DNA of 64,000 nt from Candidatus Fermentithermobacillaceae bacterium (GTDB taxonomy: Bacteria > Bacillota > Sulfobacillia > Fermentithermobacillales > Fermentithermobacillaceae), in contig DUSI01000049.1 in NCBI GenBank assembly GCA_012842685.1, positions 124,001 through 188,000 on the forward strand. Reading direction: 5' to 3'. The stretch's first letter is position 1; each line of letters begins with the position of its first letter. The translations under genes and the position numbers were made by a program. Under the pieces are notes generated by a model. The model ran no database searches. It had not been told where the DNA came from and worked only from the letters and a program-made list of their open reading frames with translations. Below, one piece after another: positions 17,478 through 26,867 of the stretch.

Positions 17478-19178
17478 TCACATATCGGTAAGAATCTCCT
17501 TAAGTCTACGGGCGGCGGGGCCCAAGAGAAACCACATGAGCCCTAACGCGAGGGCAAGAAGGAGGGCATAAGGCGCCGCGGACAGGACGAGAGCCGCATC
17601 TCCTCCAAACCTCTCCCGGAACATGACCGGGACGAGGAGCACGACCGCTATGAGGGCAAGCATCGCCATGGAAGAAAACATGCTCATGAGGATCTTGCCC
17701 GTGCCCTTCCCTCCGGACGACCCGAATTCGACTTTGAGGCTGAAATCAGGGAAGTAGACATCGAGCGCTACCTGGAGCGCGGCGACTGCCGCCGAACTGG
17801 CCACGCCGCCGATGAGGCCCAGCCAGAACCGCCCGCGAGGAAGGGCCGTAAACTCCAGGAACACCTGAAAAACCAGGGAAAAAGCCAGAGGAGGAAGCAT
17901 GGCATAGGTGAACTTGGCCAGGATGAGCTCCCTTGACCCAACGGGACAGGCCCTGAGGATCCAGAATGCGTCGCCCTCCCTGGACAGCGAAACCCCTCCC
18001 GTCTGGGCCGAGGTTACCCCGCCCATGAGGACGGGCATCAGGACCATCAAGGCCGATAGGATGGCTATCTCGGCAGGGTCGGGCGTTACGGGACTTCCCT
18101 TTCCCGCGGCGTTCATCATGTTATAGGCGAAGAAGCCCAGCCCGATAGCAGCCACCGCCGCCGTATACCATACGAGGGGGTCCCTCACGAAGCCCGTGAG
18201 GTCCTTCCGCAGGACAGACCAATACGCGCCCTGAAGGCGCAGGCCTCCGGTCCGCGCGCTTTTCCGGTGCTTCCTCTTCGCGGGCGATATCTCTTCGCCC
18301 CGGCCCGCCCAGCCTGCAAGGTACCATTTCTCAGACAGGGAGAACGACGCATAGGAAGACAGGGCAGAAAGGCCCACGAGAGCTGCCCAGCCTCCAGTAC
18401 CGCTCACACCAAATCCCCTGAGGCACCCTAGGACAGCCCGCGTCATCCAGGTGGCCGGAAGGTACCACATGGCAGCCAGCTGGCCCCTTCCGAGGGACTC
18501 TATTATCGCGGTCGGGTCGCCCGACTGGCTCAACCTGGCGCTCAACATCTGGCTCACAAGCACCGTGAGTATCCCGAAGATGGCCGAGAAGGCTATGAAG
18601 AGCTGTTTGAGCTTCCGTCCCGGGAGGAACCTCATGGCCGCGATGAGCACCAGGCTTATGACCCCATGGCACACCATGAGGAGCAATAGGAACGCGGCCG
18701 CGGTCAGAAGATAGAAGCCGGCTCCCAGGCCGCGGGCAGCTCCGAAGGCGAGCCACACGGGAAATCCCCAAGGCGCCGTCATGGCAGCGAGCGCGATGAA
18801 GGACGAGAGGAACTTCGCTCCGAAGACCGCACGTGCAGGCACAGGCTGGCAGAGCAAGAAACCGACGTCGGGGGACTCGTACACCGTCCTGTAGGTCATC
18901 TGCATTCCCGTAAGGATGGCCATGGTCAGCACGAACAGGTTGGAGGCGTTGAGCAGGTTTATCTCTACAGCCGCCCTGAAGTCGGGAGCCGCGCCAAAGA
19001 CGTCTCCCAAGTATCCGAAAAGCCGCCACGTCCCGTAGCCCAGGGCGCACCCCAGGATGATCCATAGGAGGGCCAGGGAAGCTGCACCGATCCTTTGTCT
19101 CATGGTACGGCCCCTGCCCAGGGCGAGGGACTTCAGGTCTTGCCTGAGGATAAGCCACATGGAATCCACCGGCCTCAC
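17478..19178 (-). CDS. ABC-2 type transporter permease
   Basis: Polytopic 566-aa membrane protein, ATGA-type overlap with the downstream-encoded ABC ATPase. Confidence 0.8.
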   Translation of the reverse strand: MRPVDSMWLILRQDLKSLALGRGRTMRQRIGAASLALLWIILGCALGYGTWRLFGYLGDVFGAAPDFRAAVEINLLNASNLFVLTMAILTGMQMTYRTVYESPDVGFLLCQPVPARAVFGAKFLSSFIALAAMTAPWGFPVWLAFGAARGLGAGFYLLTAAAFLLLLMVCHGVISLVLIAAMRFLPGRKLKQLFIAFSAIFGILTVLVSQMLSARLSQSGDPTAIIESLGRGQLAAMWYLPATWMTRAVLGCLRGFGVSGTGGWAALVGLSALSSYASFSLSEKWYLAGWAGRGEEISPAKRKHRKSARTGGLRLQGAYWSVLRKDLTGFVRDPLVWYTAAVAAIGLGFFAYNMMNAAGKGSPVTPDPAEIAILSALMVLMPVLMGGVTSAQTGGVSLSREGDAFWILRACPVGSRELILAKFTYAMLPPLAFSLVFQVFLEFTALPRGRFWLGLIGGVASSAAVAALQVALDVYFPDFSLKVEFGSSGGKGTGKILMSMFSSMAMLALIAVVLLVPVMFRERFGGDAALVLSAAPYALLLALALGLMWFLLGPAARRLKEILTDM

Positions 19179-20008
19179 CTCCGCCCGCCCGGGCCCTCTG
19201 CGCCGGAAGGAGATCCCTCAGAGGACAAGTGCCGTATGAGGTCCCGGTATTCCTCGCCGCCTGTGAGTTTGAGGAAGAGGTCCTCCAAAGAAAAGGCCGC
19301 GCCTTCCTTGCCGGGCACCGTCTTTGAGCGGAGTTCCTCTACCGTGCCTTCGGCTATGAGGGTGCCGTTTTGGATGATCCCGACCCGGTCGCACATCCTC
19401 TCAGCTATCTCGAGAACGTGGGTCGACAGGAAAACCGTCCCGCCGGCGTCGGCGATCGCCCTCAGGACATCCTTGACTAGCCGGGCGCTCTTCGGGTCGA
19501 GGCCTACGGTAGGTTCGTCCAGGAAAAGCACCTTGGGCTCCCCCAAGAGGGCGCAGGCTATACAGACCTTCTGCCTCATGCCGTGGGAGAAGCTCCCCAG
19601 CAGCTCATCCTGCCTGTCCGTAAGCTCGAAAAGGGCCATGAGCTCGTCTATCCTCTGCTCGGTCTTGCGAGGCGGAAGCCGCCTGAGGTCTCCGACGAAC
19701 CTGAGGAGTTCACGCGCCGTGAGGCGCTCGTACACGTGTGGCGTATCGGGCACGTAGCCCAGCACGCTCTTTGCGGCGACCGGGTCCTGAGCAACGTTTA
19801 TCCCCGCTATATAGGCTTCACCGGACGTCGGCGCAAGAAGCCCGACGAGCATCTTGATGGTCGTCGTCTTCCCCGCGCCGTTTGGCCCCAAAAACCCGTA
19901 GATCTCTCCGGGTTTCACTGAGAGGTTCAGACCATTTACCGCGCTGAGAGTTCCATATCTCTTGGTAAGGTTTACGGCTCTTATCACGGCTCTTCCCCAC
20001 ATGATCAC
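19175..20008 (-). CDS. ABC transporter ATP-binding protein
   Basis: GFLGPNGAGKTTTIKML, LGSFSHGMRQKVCIACAL, VLFLDEPTVGLDP, STHVLEIAE. Confidence 0.93.
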   Translation of the reverse strand: MIMWGRAVIRAVNLTKRYGTLSAVNGLNLSVKPGEIYGFLGPNGAGKTTTIKMLVGLLAPTSGEAYIAGINVAQDPVAAKSVLGYVPDTPHVYERLTARELLRFVGDLRRLPPRKTEQRIDELMALFELTDRQDELLGSFSHGMRQKVCIACALLGEPKVLFLDEPTVGLDPKSARLVKDVLRAIADAGGTVFLSTHVLEIAERMCDRVGIIQNGTLIAEGTVEELRSKTVPGKEGAAFSLEDLFLKLTGGEEYRDLIRHLSSEGSPSGAEGPGGRR

Positions 20009-21228
20009 GTCCTGGCGACCACCCCGGCGTGGCGCTTAGCCCCAGAACTCGCCGGAAGCCCGCCCACGGACAGCCTACTTCCCAGGACCTCATCATATAC
20101 CGCGACCGTCTTCCCGGCAATGTCGGCCCAAGAGTACTCAGAAAGGGCCCTGCTTTTGGCCTTGGCTGCCATCGCCTCGGCCGCCTCTGGATCTGAGAGC
20201 AGCCGGGTTATGGCCTCGGCGAGGGCGATGGGGTTGTTGGGCTCGACCACGAGACCCACCTCGCCCCCGGCCACGATCTCCCTGAGCCCACCTGCGCTTC
20301 CGACGACTACTGGGACGCCGGTTGCCATGGCCTCGAGGGCCACGATACCGAAGGGTTCATAGGCGCTCGGGAACGCGGCGACCCAGGCCTCCGAATAGAG
20401 ATCTCTGAGTCTTTCGTCGTCCAGGTGTCCCAGGAGCCGGGCGCGTCCTTCCAAGCCCTTGGCGGCGATGCGGGAGGCTATCTCGCCCTGAAGCGGGCCG
20501 GTCCCGGCGAACAAGAGGCGGGCCTCGGGGACCTTCTTCACGACCTCGGCCATGGCGTCCACCAGGACGAGCGGACCCTTTTCCACAACCAGACGTCCGA
20601 TGTAGATGACAAGGGGTTCTCTGGTTTTCTGCCTCCGCACCAGGAACCACGAAGAGTCGATCCCGTTGGGGATGACCCGTATTTTGTCCCTGGGCACGTG
20701 GAAAACGGCCGCCACCTCCGCCCGCATGTAGCGGCTGCAGACGATGACCCTGGAGGCTTCGTAGCAAAGCCACCACTCGGTTTCAGATATGTGCGCCTGC
20801 ATCGGGTTATGAATGCCGCCCTGCCTGCCGAATTCGGTGGCGTGTATGGTGGCGACAAGGGGAACCTTCCAGGTATCCTTAAGGGCTTTCGCGGCGTAGG
20901 CGACTATCCAATCGTGTGCGTGGACAAGGTCGAAGTCTCCCGCCGAAAACTCCCCCACCGCCTCTTTCAAGAGGGCTACGTTGAACTGGGCTGCCCACGA
21001 GATGAAGTCCGGGGGATGAAGGTGAAACGGCGCGACTGCGACCACCTTCACGCCTCCGTCATCCCAGACTTCGGTGTTTCCCGAAACGGAGCGAGTAAGG
21101 ACCGTGACCTCTGCCCCGCGCTCCAGAAGGGCTTTGCCGAGATGCCCCACGTGCCTTCCCAGCCCTCCGACGTGGTGGGGCGGGTACTCCCACGCCAGCA
21201 TCAGCACTCTCCATGTCATACGCCACAC
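20005..21228 (-). CDS. GT4-family glycosyltransferase (glycogen synthase-like)
   Basis: MLAWEYPPHHVGGLGRHVGHL, VHAHDWIVAYA, PFGIVALEAMATGVPVVVGSAGGLREIV. Confidence 0.92.
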   Translation of the reverse strand: MWRMTWRVLMLAWEYPPHHVGGLGRHVGHLGKALLERGAEVTVLTRSVSGNTEVWDDGGVKVVAVAPFHLHPPDFISWAAQFNVALLKEAVGEFSAGDFDLVHAHDWIVAYAAKALKDTWKVPLVATIHATEFGRQGGIHNPMQAHISETEWWLCYEASRVIVCSRYMRAEVAAVFHVPRDKIRVIPNGIDSSWFLVRRQKTREPLVIYIGRLVVEKGPLVLVDAMAEVVKKVPEARLLFAGTGPLQGEIASRIAAKGLEGRARLLGHLDDERLRDLYSEAWVAAFPSAYEPFGIVALEAMATGVPVVVGSAGGLREIVAGGEVGLVVEPNNPIALAEAITRLLSDPEAAEAMAAKAKSRALSEYSWADIAGKTVAVYDEVLGSRLSVGGLPASSGAKRHAGVVART

Positions 21229-21344
21229 CCCTTTTATGGAGGCTAAACCGCAGCCAAACCCAGATCCTTTTGCCCTTTGCCCGAGGTGCCTATACGAGCC
21301 AACGCTCGCCCCGGAACATACCCTGGTATGAAAGGGGGAGTTGT

Positions 21345-22283
21345 ATGGCTGTTTCCCCGTGCTTCGACGCAGGCTCAGATTACTGCCCTTGCGTACTCGC
21401 CGAACTCGGACAGTGCGTCGCCTGTTCGCTTATACGAGGAGAGCCAACGTGCAAGTGCGGCTGGAGCGGACTCTGCATCTACGCTGAGTTCCTACGCGCC
21501 GGAAGTAAGGCAAGACCCAGGAGACGTGAGCTTTCAGCTCGGATCCTCTCCAGGGAAGAGATCGCCCGGACTCCGAGGACCCGGGCTTTCCTCTTGGAAC
21601 TCGAGGTCCCCAAGGAACTCTCCGCTTGGTGCGAGGCGCCGGGGTCCTTCGTCCTGGTGCGGCCGAGGGGTCTACCTGAAAGGTTCAACGTCCCGCTTTC
21701 GGTCATGTCGTCGCGAGACGGCATCCTGACTCTGGCAGTCCAGGTAGTAGGCCCCAAGACGGTCGCCCTCGAGGGCTCGTCCCGTGAAGGCAGGCAAGTG
21801 ACCCTGGTAGGCCCGTTTTGGGCGGGTATCCAGGGCTTAGAACACCTAAGCAGACACGCGGGCGGGAGCGTCCTCATAGTCGCCAAGGGGATCGCACAGG
21901 CTTGCGTGGTTCCCGCCGCCAGGTACGTGAACCTCAAGAGAGGTACTGTCCGGGCGCTCCTCGGAGGCGGGACTCTCGGGTCCGTCTTCGTCCTCAGCCG
22001 GCTCTTGGCCGCCGGCGCCTCGGCCGAGGTATTGCCCAAGGAAGACGACCACAACCTGGGCAGGATATCGTCTGAGCTTTCGGCGCATCGCTACGATGTG
22101 CTCCTCAGCGCGGGAGCAGATGTCCAGCACAACGGGCTCAGGCAGCTGCTCAAGCAGATGGAGGACCCGCCTGCGTTCGCGTGGACCTCCAACTTCTCCA
22201 TGACCTGCGCGGAAGGCATCTGCGGCTCTTGCCTCACGGGCGGCCTGAGATCCTGCAAGGCCCATATCCCGGAAAGCATCTAG
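21345..22283 (+). CDS. sulfide/dihydroorotate dehydrogenase-like (PyrK-like) FAD/NAD/Fe-S protein with Cys-rich N-terminus
   Basis: N-terminal CFDAGSDYCPCVLAELGQCVACSLIRGEPTCKCGWSGLCIY; ferredoxin-reductase-like core; C-terminal CAEGICGSCLTGGLRSCK. Confidence 0.75.
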   Translation: MAVSPCFDAGSDYCPCVLAELGQCVACSLIRGEPTCKCGWSGLCIYAEFLRAGSKARPRRRELSARILSREEIARTPRTRAFLLELEVPKELSAWCEAPGSFVLVRPRGLPERFNVPLSVMSSRDGILTLAVQVVGPKTVALEGSSREGRQVTLVGPFWAGIQGLEHLSRHAGGSVLIVAKGIAQACVVPAARYVNLKRGTVRALLGGGTLGSVFVLSRLLAAGASAEVLPKEDDHNLGRISSELSAHRYDVLLSAGADVQHNGLRQLLKQMEDPPAFAWTSNFSMTCAEGICGSCLTGGLRSCKAHIPESI

Positions 22284-22297
22284 AGGCGAAAACTCGC

Positions 22298-23620
22298 ATG
22301 GGGGAGGTCTCACCTTTGAAGAGATATCACGAAGTTGTCGTCGTCGGCGGCGGTTGGGCAGGCGTCTCGGCCGCGATAGCCGCGAAGAAGGCCGGCTGCG
22401 ACGTCGCCATCTGCGAGAGGACCGACATGCTCCTCGGGGCAGGCCTGGTTGGAGGCATCATGAGAAACAACGGGAGGTTCACGGCTGCCGAAGAGGCGAT
22501 CGCCATGGGCATAGGCGACCTCTTCCACCTCCTCGACGGTATATCGCGCCACAAGAACGTGGGTTTCCCCGGCCACTCCCACGCCAACCTGTACGACGTT
22601 TTCCTCGTCGAGCCAAGAGTCCGGGGTCTCCTCGAGAGGTCCGGGATCCATGTCTACACGGGCAAGCGGATAACCGGGCTGCGGAGAGACGGCGGCCGCA
22701 TAACGGCCGTCACGTCTGAAGACGGCGATGTCCTATGCGCAGAAGCCTTTGTAGATACGACCGGTTCCTCGGGCCCGCCCGGGATGTGCAGGCGGTTCGG
22801 GAACGGCTGCGTCGCATGCATCCAGAGGTGCCCCGCGTTTGGCCCGAGGGTAAGCCTCACCTCCCTAATGGGTCTTCCGGAGTTCATGTCTAGCAGGAGG
22901 CGGGGAGCCTACGGGGCAATGTCGGGGTCTTGCAAGATACACAAGGAAACCCTTTCAAAGGACATACGCGAAGAGCTTGAGAGGACCGGCGTCGTCGTCG
23001 TGCCCCTTCCGGAGAGGCTCAGAAACCCATCAAAACTCGAGACAAAAGTCTGCCAGCAGTACGCCCTGCGCGAGTACGCCGATTCCCTCATCCTTCTCGA
23101 CACCGGACACGCCAAGCTCATGTCCCCTTACTTCCCGCTGGAGGAGCTCCGCTCCGTGGAGGGATTTGAGGAAGCCCGTTACGCTGACCCTCTTGCGGGG
23201 GGCACAGGCAACTCGGTCCGCCTCACGGCGGTCTCGCCCAGGGACTTCACGATGAAAGCCACGGGGACCGACAACTTGTTCGTAGGCGGTGAACGGGCAG
23301 GAGTGTGCGTGGGACACACCGAGGCGATAGTCACAGGCGCTCTCGCCGGGCGAAACGCCGCTCTTCTCGCCCGAAAGAAGCCACTCACGGTCATCCCCGG
23401 GGACACCGCGATAGGAGACTTCATAGCCCAGTCGGCCATCGACACGTCGGGGAATCCGCTGACGCCGGGAAGCCACGGCCTTTCGGCGTCCCACACCTTT
23501 GCCGGTTCGGTTTATTTCGAAAGGATGAAATCCCTGGGTCTATATTCGTCCGATCCGGTGGAAATAGCCCGAAGGGTGCGGAGCTGCGGGGCCGAAGGGC
23601 TCTTTCTCGCGGGGGAATAA
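22298..23620 (+). CDS. FAD-dependent oxidoreductase (GidA/TrmFO-like fold)
   Basis: VVVVGGGWAGVSAAIAAKKAGCDVAICER dinucleotide-binding motif, CVACIQRCPAFGP, C-terminal GLFLAGE. Confidence 0.82.
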   Translation: MGEVSPLKRYHEVVVVGGGWAGVSAAIAAKKAGCDVAICERTDMLLGAGLVGGIMRNNGRFTAAEEAIAMGIGDLFHLLDGISRHKNVGFPGHSHANLYDVFLVEPRVRGLLERSGIHVYTGKRITGLRRDGGRITAVTSEDGDVLCAEAFVDTTGSSGPPGMCRRFGNGCVACIQRCPAFGPRVSLTSLMGLPEFMSSRRRGAYGAMSGSCKIHKETLSKDIREELERTGVVVVPLPERLRNPSKLETKVCQQYALREYADSLILLDTGHAKLMSPYFPLEELRSVEGFEEARYADPLAGGTGNSVRLTAVSPRDFTMKATGTDNLFVGGERAGVCVGHTEAIVTGALAGRNAALLARKKPLTVIPGDTAIGDFIAQSAIDTSGNPLTPGSHGLSASHTFAGSVYFERMKSLGLYSSDPVEIARRVRSCGAEGLFLAGE

Positions 23621-23652
23621 CCCACGTGCCCGGTGGGAACTCCTAGATACGG

Positions 23653-24014
23653 TCCATCATGGCCGAGCGAAGATCGGCCGGAGCCTCGTCCGGTTCTGGC
23701 CGGTCGGGCAAAGGTAGTGCTGCCCGGAAGGGCAGTACTGCCGGAGCTAAGGTCGTGGCGTTTCCCTACGCCCTTCCGGTTTGTCTTGGCCCGAACTGTC
23801 AACACAGGCCGGACTGGGAGACGGTACGGCTGAGCCAAGGCTTATCAGGTTGCCGTATCTTTCTGTGTGGGTCGCAAGATCCTCACAGGCGGAAAAGGTA
23901 GCCTGATGGGCCGGGCAAAGGTTTCACGGCTGCGGTCCGGTGTCTATCTGGATCGAAAGACCCACCTAGATGCCAAAACCGTGGCCTTGAAGCCGGCGCG
24001 AAGGTCATGATGGA
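23653..24014 (+). ncRNA. candidate large structured non-coding RNA, family not recognised
   Basis: 12-bp closing helix 23653-23664/24003-24014 (one G-U); helices 23672-23679/23698-23705, 23704-23709/23789-23794, 23714-23726/23731-23743 (GGAA loop), 23844-23854/23897-23907, 23863-23873/23878-23888 (GCAA loop), 23910-23914/23993-23997, 23939-23954/23959-23974 (GAAA loop). Confidence 0.65.
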
Positions 24015-24033
24015 TTTTCCTCTTGGAAAGCCT

Positions 24034-26400
24034 TTACTCGTGGCGAAGTATCCTGAGCCCGTTCAGGGTGACCAAAACTGCCGCGCCGGAGTCAGACAGT
24101 ACCGCAACCCAAAGCGGCAGGATCCCGGCCAAGACCAGCGCCAGGGCCGCACCTTTTACCACTAGGGAAAAGGCGACGTTCTGCGCTATAAGCAGCCGTG
24201 CCGCCCGGCCGAGCCTGAGGGCCCACGGTACCTTGGAAAGACTATCTTTGAGCAGGGCGACATCTGCCGTTTCCAGGGCAACGTCGGCTCCTGCACCCAT
24301 GGCTATACCCACGTCCGCCGCGGCCAGGGACGGAGCGTCGTTCACACCATCGCCCACCATGGCGACCGTACCGTGCTCCTCTTTGAGCGCGGCGATAAGG
24401 TTTTTCTTGTCTTCGGGCATAAGACCGGCGCTGTAGGAACCTACTCCGGTTTGGGACGCCACGCGCCTGGCGGTCGCCTCTTCGTCCCCGGTGAGCATCA
24501 CGGTCGCGATCCCCATGTTCCGGAGCTCCGCCAGGGCGTGAGAAGCGTCCGGCCGCACCTCATCGGCGAGACCTATGACCCCCAGGACTTCCTGACCGGT
24601 CCCGACGAATACCGCGGTCTCTCCCCTCTCCCTCATGAGCGCCGCGTCTCGAACCAGGTCTTCCGGGATATGGACGCCCATCTCTCCGAAAAGCCTCTCG
24701 TTTCCTACATAGACATTGCGTTCCCCTACGCGTGCCTTGGCGCCCTTCCCCCTGATCGAAACGAAGTGCTCTCCGGGTTCGAAATCGAGGCCCATCTTTT
24801 CCGCGTGAGCCACGATGGCCCTGGCCAGCGGGTGTTCGGACCTGGCCTCTACTGCCGCGGCAAGGGCGAGAACGTGGGCGGGACCTGGAGCGAGTTCAAC
24901 GACCGGCTCAGAGGGCCCCATCTCCCAGACCTCGCCTCCCCCGTTTCCTCCGGCCAGAGCAGGAAGAGCGGCGCCGGCCTTTGCCGAAACGCGGCTCACA
25001 GCAATACGCCCCATGGTGATCGTACCGGTCTTGTCGAACGCGACGGCCTTCACCTTGCCCAGGTCCTCCAGGTGGATCCCGCCTTTCACGAGTACGCCGA
25101 AACGGGCTGCCCGCGCTATGGCGGCCACCACCGTAACGGGGGTTGATATAACCAAGGAGCACGGGCAGGAGACTATGAGCACCGTGAGGCCACGGTAGAT
25201 CCACGGTCTAAACTCCGCCTTGAGTACGAGGGGCACACCCAGCGCGATGACGAGGGACAGGAGCACCATGGCGGGAGTCCAGTACCTGGCGAAAACGTCG
25301 ACCATCCGCTGGGACCTGGCTTTCTTGGCCTGGGCTTCCTGGACCATGGCGATTATCCTTGAGACGGTGGTGTCCTCGGCAGTCCTCTCTGCGCGGAGCT
25401 CCAGCGCCCCTTCGCCGTTCAGACTACCCGCGAAAACCCTGCTCCCCACACCTTTGTCCACTGGAACAGACTCCCCGGTCAGAGACGACTCGTCTACGCT
25501 TGACTCACCTTTGACGACGTAGCCATCGGCCGGGATCATCTCTCCGGGGAAGACCACAACTATGTCTCCAGGAGCGATCGCCGAAGCCTCGACCTCGACC
25601 AGGGCATCGCCTCTCTTCACGCGGGCCGTCCGGGGGCTCAAATCCATGAGGGCCTGTATCGAGGTTCTGGCCTTTTCGCTGGCCTTCTCTTCGAGGAACT
25701 CACCTATGGAAAAGAGCGTCATGACGGCCGCGGCTTCTCCGTACTCGCCGATCAGAAGCGCTCCGGCACCCGCTATCGTAGTAAGGAGGTTGATGTCCGC
25801 TCCTCCACCGCCCATGAGAGCCCTGAACCCGGCCCTGGCGACGGGGATCCCCGCCACCACCGCGGCCAGCACGAATGGGACCCAGTACCACCCCTGCCCG
25901 GCGCGCTCCGCCAGAAACCCCGCGGCGAGCCCAAGAGCTCCCATGAGAGGCGCCCACATCCCGCCGGCATGGGAGTGGCCTTCGTGGGAATGGACATGGA
26001 TAGAGTGGGAATGGTCGTGATGGGAATGGCCGCGCGCATGGTGGGCATGGTCGTGGGGATGGTCGTGGTCTCCATGGTCTTCATGGCATCCATGGGCGTG
26101 GCATGCCGGGCGATCTTGCCTATGGGCTCTGGATCCTTTCGCCCTGTATCCCAGGGCCACTATCTTGGACAGGATGTCTTCCGGGCCTACCTCTTCGAGA
26201 GAATACTCGGCCCGTAGAAGCCCCGAGGGGAAACCTACCGTCGCTCTCCTCACTCCTGGGAGCGAGGCCACCGCCTTCTCAACCCTCGCCGCGCAATCGT
26301 GGCAGTGTAAACCCTCTAAGATCCACTCGCCTGTCACCAGAGAAGCGCAGACTTCTGTTCTGTCGTCTATACCCACCCGGATTCCTCCGTTCCCGAACAA
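24034..26400 (-). CDS. heavy-metal translocating P1B-type ATPase (Zn/Cd/Pb type)
   Basis: N-terminal HMA domain GLHCHDCAARVEKAV, His-rich segment, SCPCSL, DKTGTITMG, GDGVNDAPSLAAADVGIAMG. Confidence 0.95.
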   Translation of the reverse strand: MFGNGGIRVGIDDRTEVCASLVTGEWILEGLHCHDCAARVEKAVASLPGVRRATVGFPSGLLRAEYSLEEVGPEDILSKIVALGYRAKGSRAHRQDRPACHAHGCHEDHGDHDHPHDHAHHARGHSHHDHSHSIHVHSHEGHSHAGGMWAPLMGALGLAAGFLAERAGQGWYWVPFVLAAVVAGIPVARAGFRALMGGGGADINLLTTIAGAGALLIGEYGEAAAVMTLFSIGEFLEEKASEKARTSIQALMDLSPRTARVKRGDALVEVEASAIAPGDIVVVFPGEMIPADGYVVKGESSVDESSLTGESVPVDKGVGSRVFAGSLNGEGALELRAERTAEDTTVSRIIAMVQEAQAKKARSQRMVDVFARYWTPAMVLLSLVIALGVPLVLKAEFRPWIYRGLTVLIVSCPCSLVISTPVTVVAAIARAARFGVLVKGGIHLEDLGKVKAVAFDKTGTITMGRIAVSRVSAKAGAALPALAGGNGGGEVWEMGPSEPVVELAPGPAHVLALAAAVEARSEHPLARAIVAHAEKMGLDFEPGEHFVSIRGKGAKARVGERNVYVGNERLFGEMGVHIPEDLVRDAALMRERGETAVFVGTGQEVLGVIGLADEVRPDASHALAELRNMGIATVMLTGDEEATARRVASQTGVGSYSAGLMPEDKKNLIAALKEEHGTVAMVGDGVNDAPSLAAADVGIAMGAGADVALETADVALLKDSLSKVPWALRLGRAARLLIAQNVAFSLVVKGAALALVLAGILPLWVAVLSDSGAAVLVTLNGLRILRHE

Positions 26401-26449
26401 AGTGTCCAGGTGGGATAAGGCCTGCCTGCTTAGTTACTGCCCTTGCCCG

Positions 26450-26821
26450 CTACCCGTGGGCCGCGTGCTTGAAAGCCTCCGACATCAGGGTCTCAACGTG
26501 CTCGTCATCTAGCGAGTAGACCACCCTTCGGCCCACCTTGGTCGCCTTCACTAGGCGCATGGTCCTGAGGAGCCTGAGGTGATGGGACACATTGGATACC
26601 GACGTGTCCAAGATAGTCGCCAGATCGTGGACGCACCACTCGCGTTTCAGCAAGAGATACAAGATGGACAGCCTCGTGCTGTCCCCCATTACCCTGAATA
26701 CCTCAGCGACGTATCCCGTGTCGGGTAACGACGCCCTAGCTTCTTCGGCCGAACGGAAATCCACCTCGTGTGTCTCGCACATGTCAAGGTCGTCTCGTTC
26801 AAGGCCCGGTTCGCAGGTCAA
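26450..26821 (-). CDS. ArsR/SmtB-family metal-responsive repressor
   Basis: Winged helix: VFRVMGDSTRLSILYLLLKREWCVHDLATILDTSVSNVSHHLRLLRTMRLVKATKVGRRVVYSLDDEHV; upstream of the P-type ATPase on the same strand. Confidence 0.92.
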   Translation of the reverse strand: MTCEPGLERDDLDMCETHEVDFRSAEEARASLPDTGYVAEVFRVMGDSTRLSILYLLLKREWCVHDLATILDTSVSNVSHHLRLLRTMRLVKATKVGRRVVYSLDDEHVETLMSEAFKHAAHG

Positions 26822-26867
26822 AGCCGCATCCCCCTTCCATGTGGGCGGCGGCAGGCCGCCTCACACG

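Noticed and set aside
23633-23901. ORFs 23633-23833 and 23659-23901 (+) in the interval called as structured RNA
   Set aside because: Low-complexity Gly/Ser/Arg translations with no recognisable domain or convincing SD; the frames run straight through the hairpins, so folding explains the sequence better.
23653-24014. MITE or small transposon flanked by 12-bp terminal inverted repeats
   Set aside because: No target-site duplication seen at the flanks; the internal nested helices with G-U pairs and GNRA loops fit an RNA better. Not fully excluded; needs genome copy-number check.
25969-26217. Met/Val/Gly-rich + strand ORF (MGVAFVGMDMDRVGMVVMGMAARMV...)
   Set aside because: Reverse complement of the His-rich codon tract (CAT/CAC/GAC) of the P-type ATPase.
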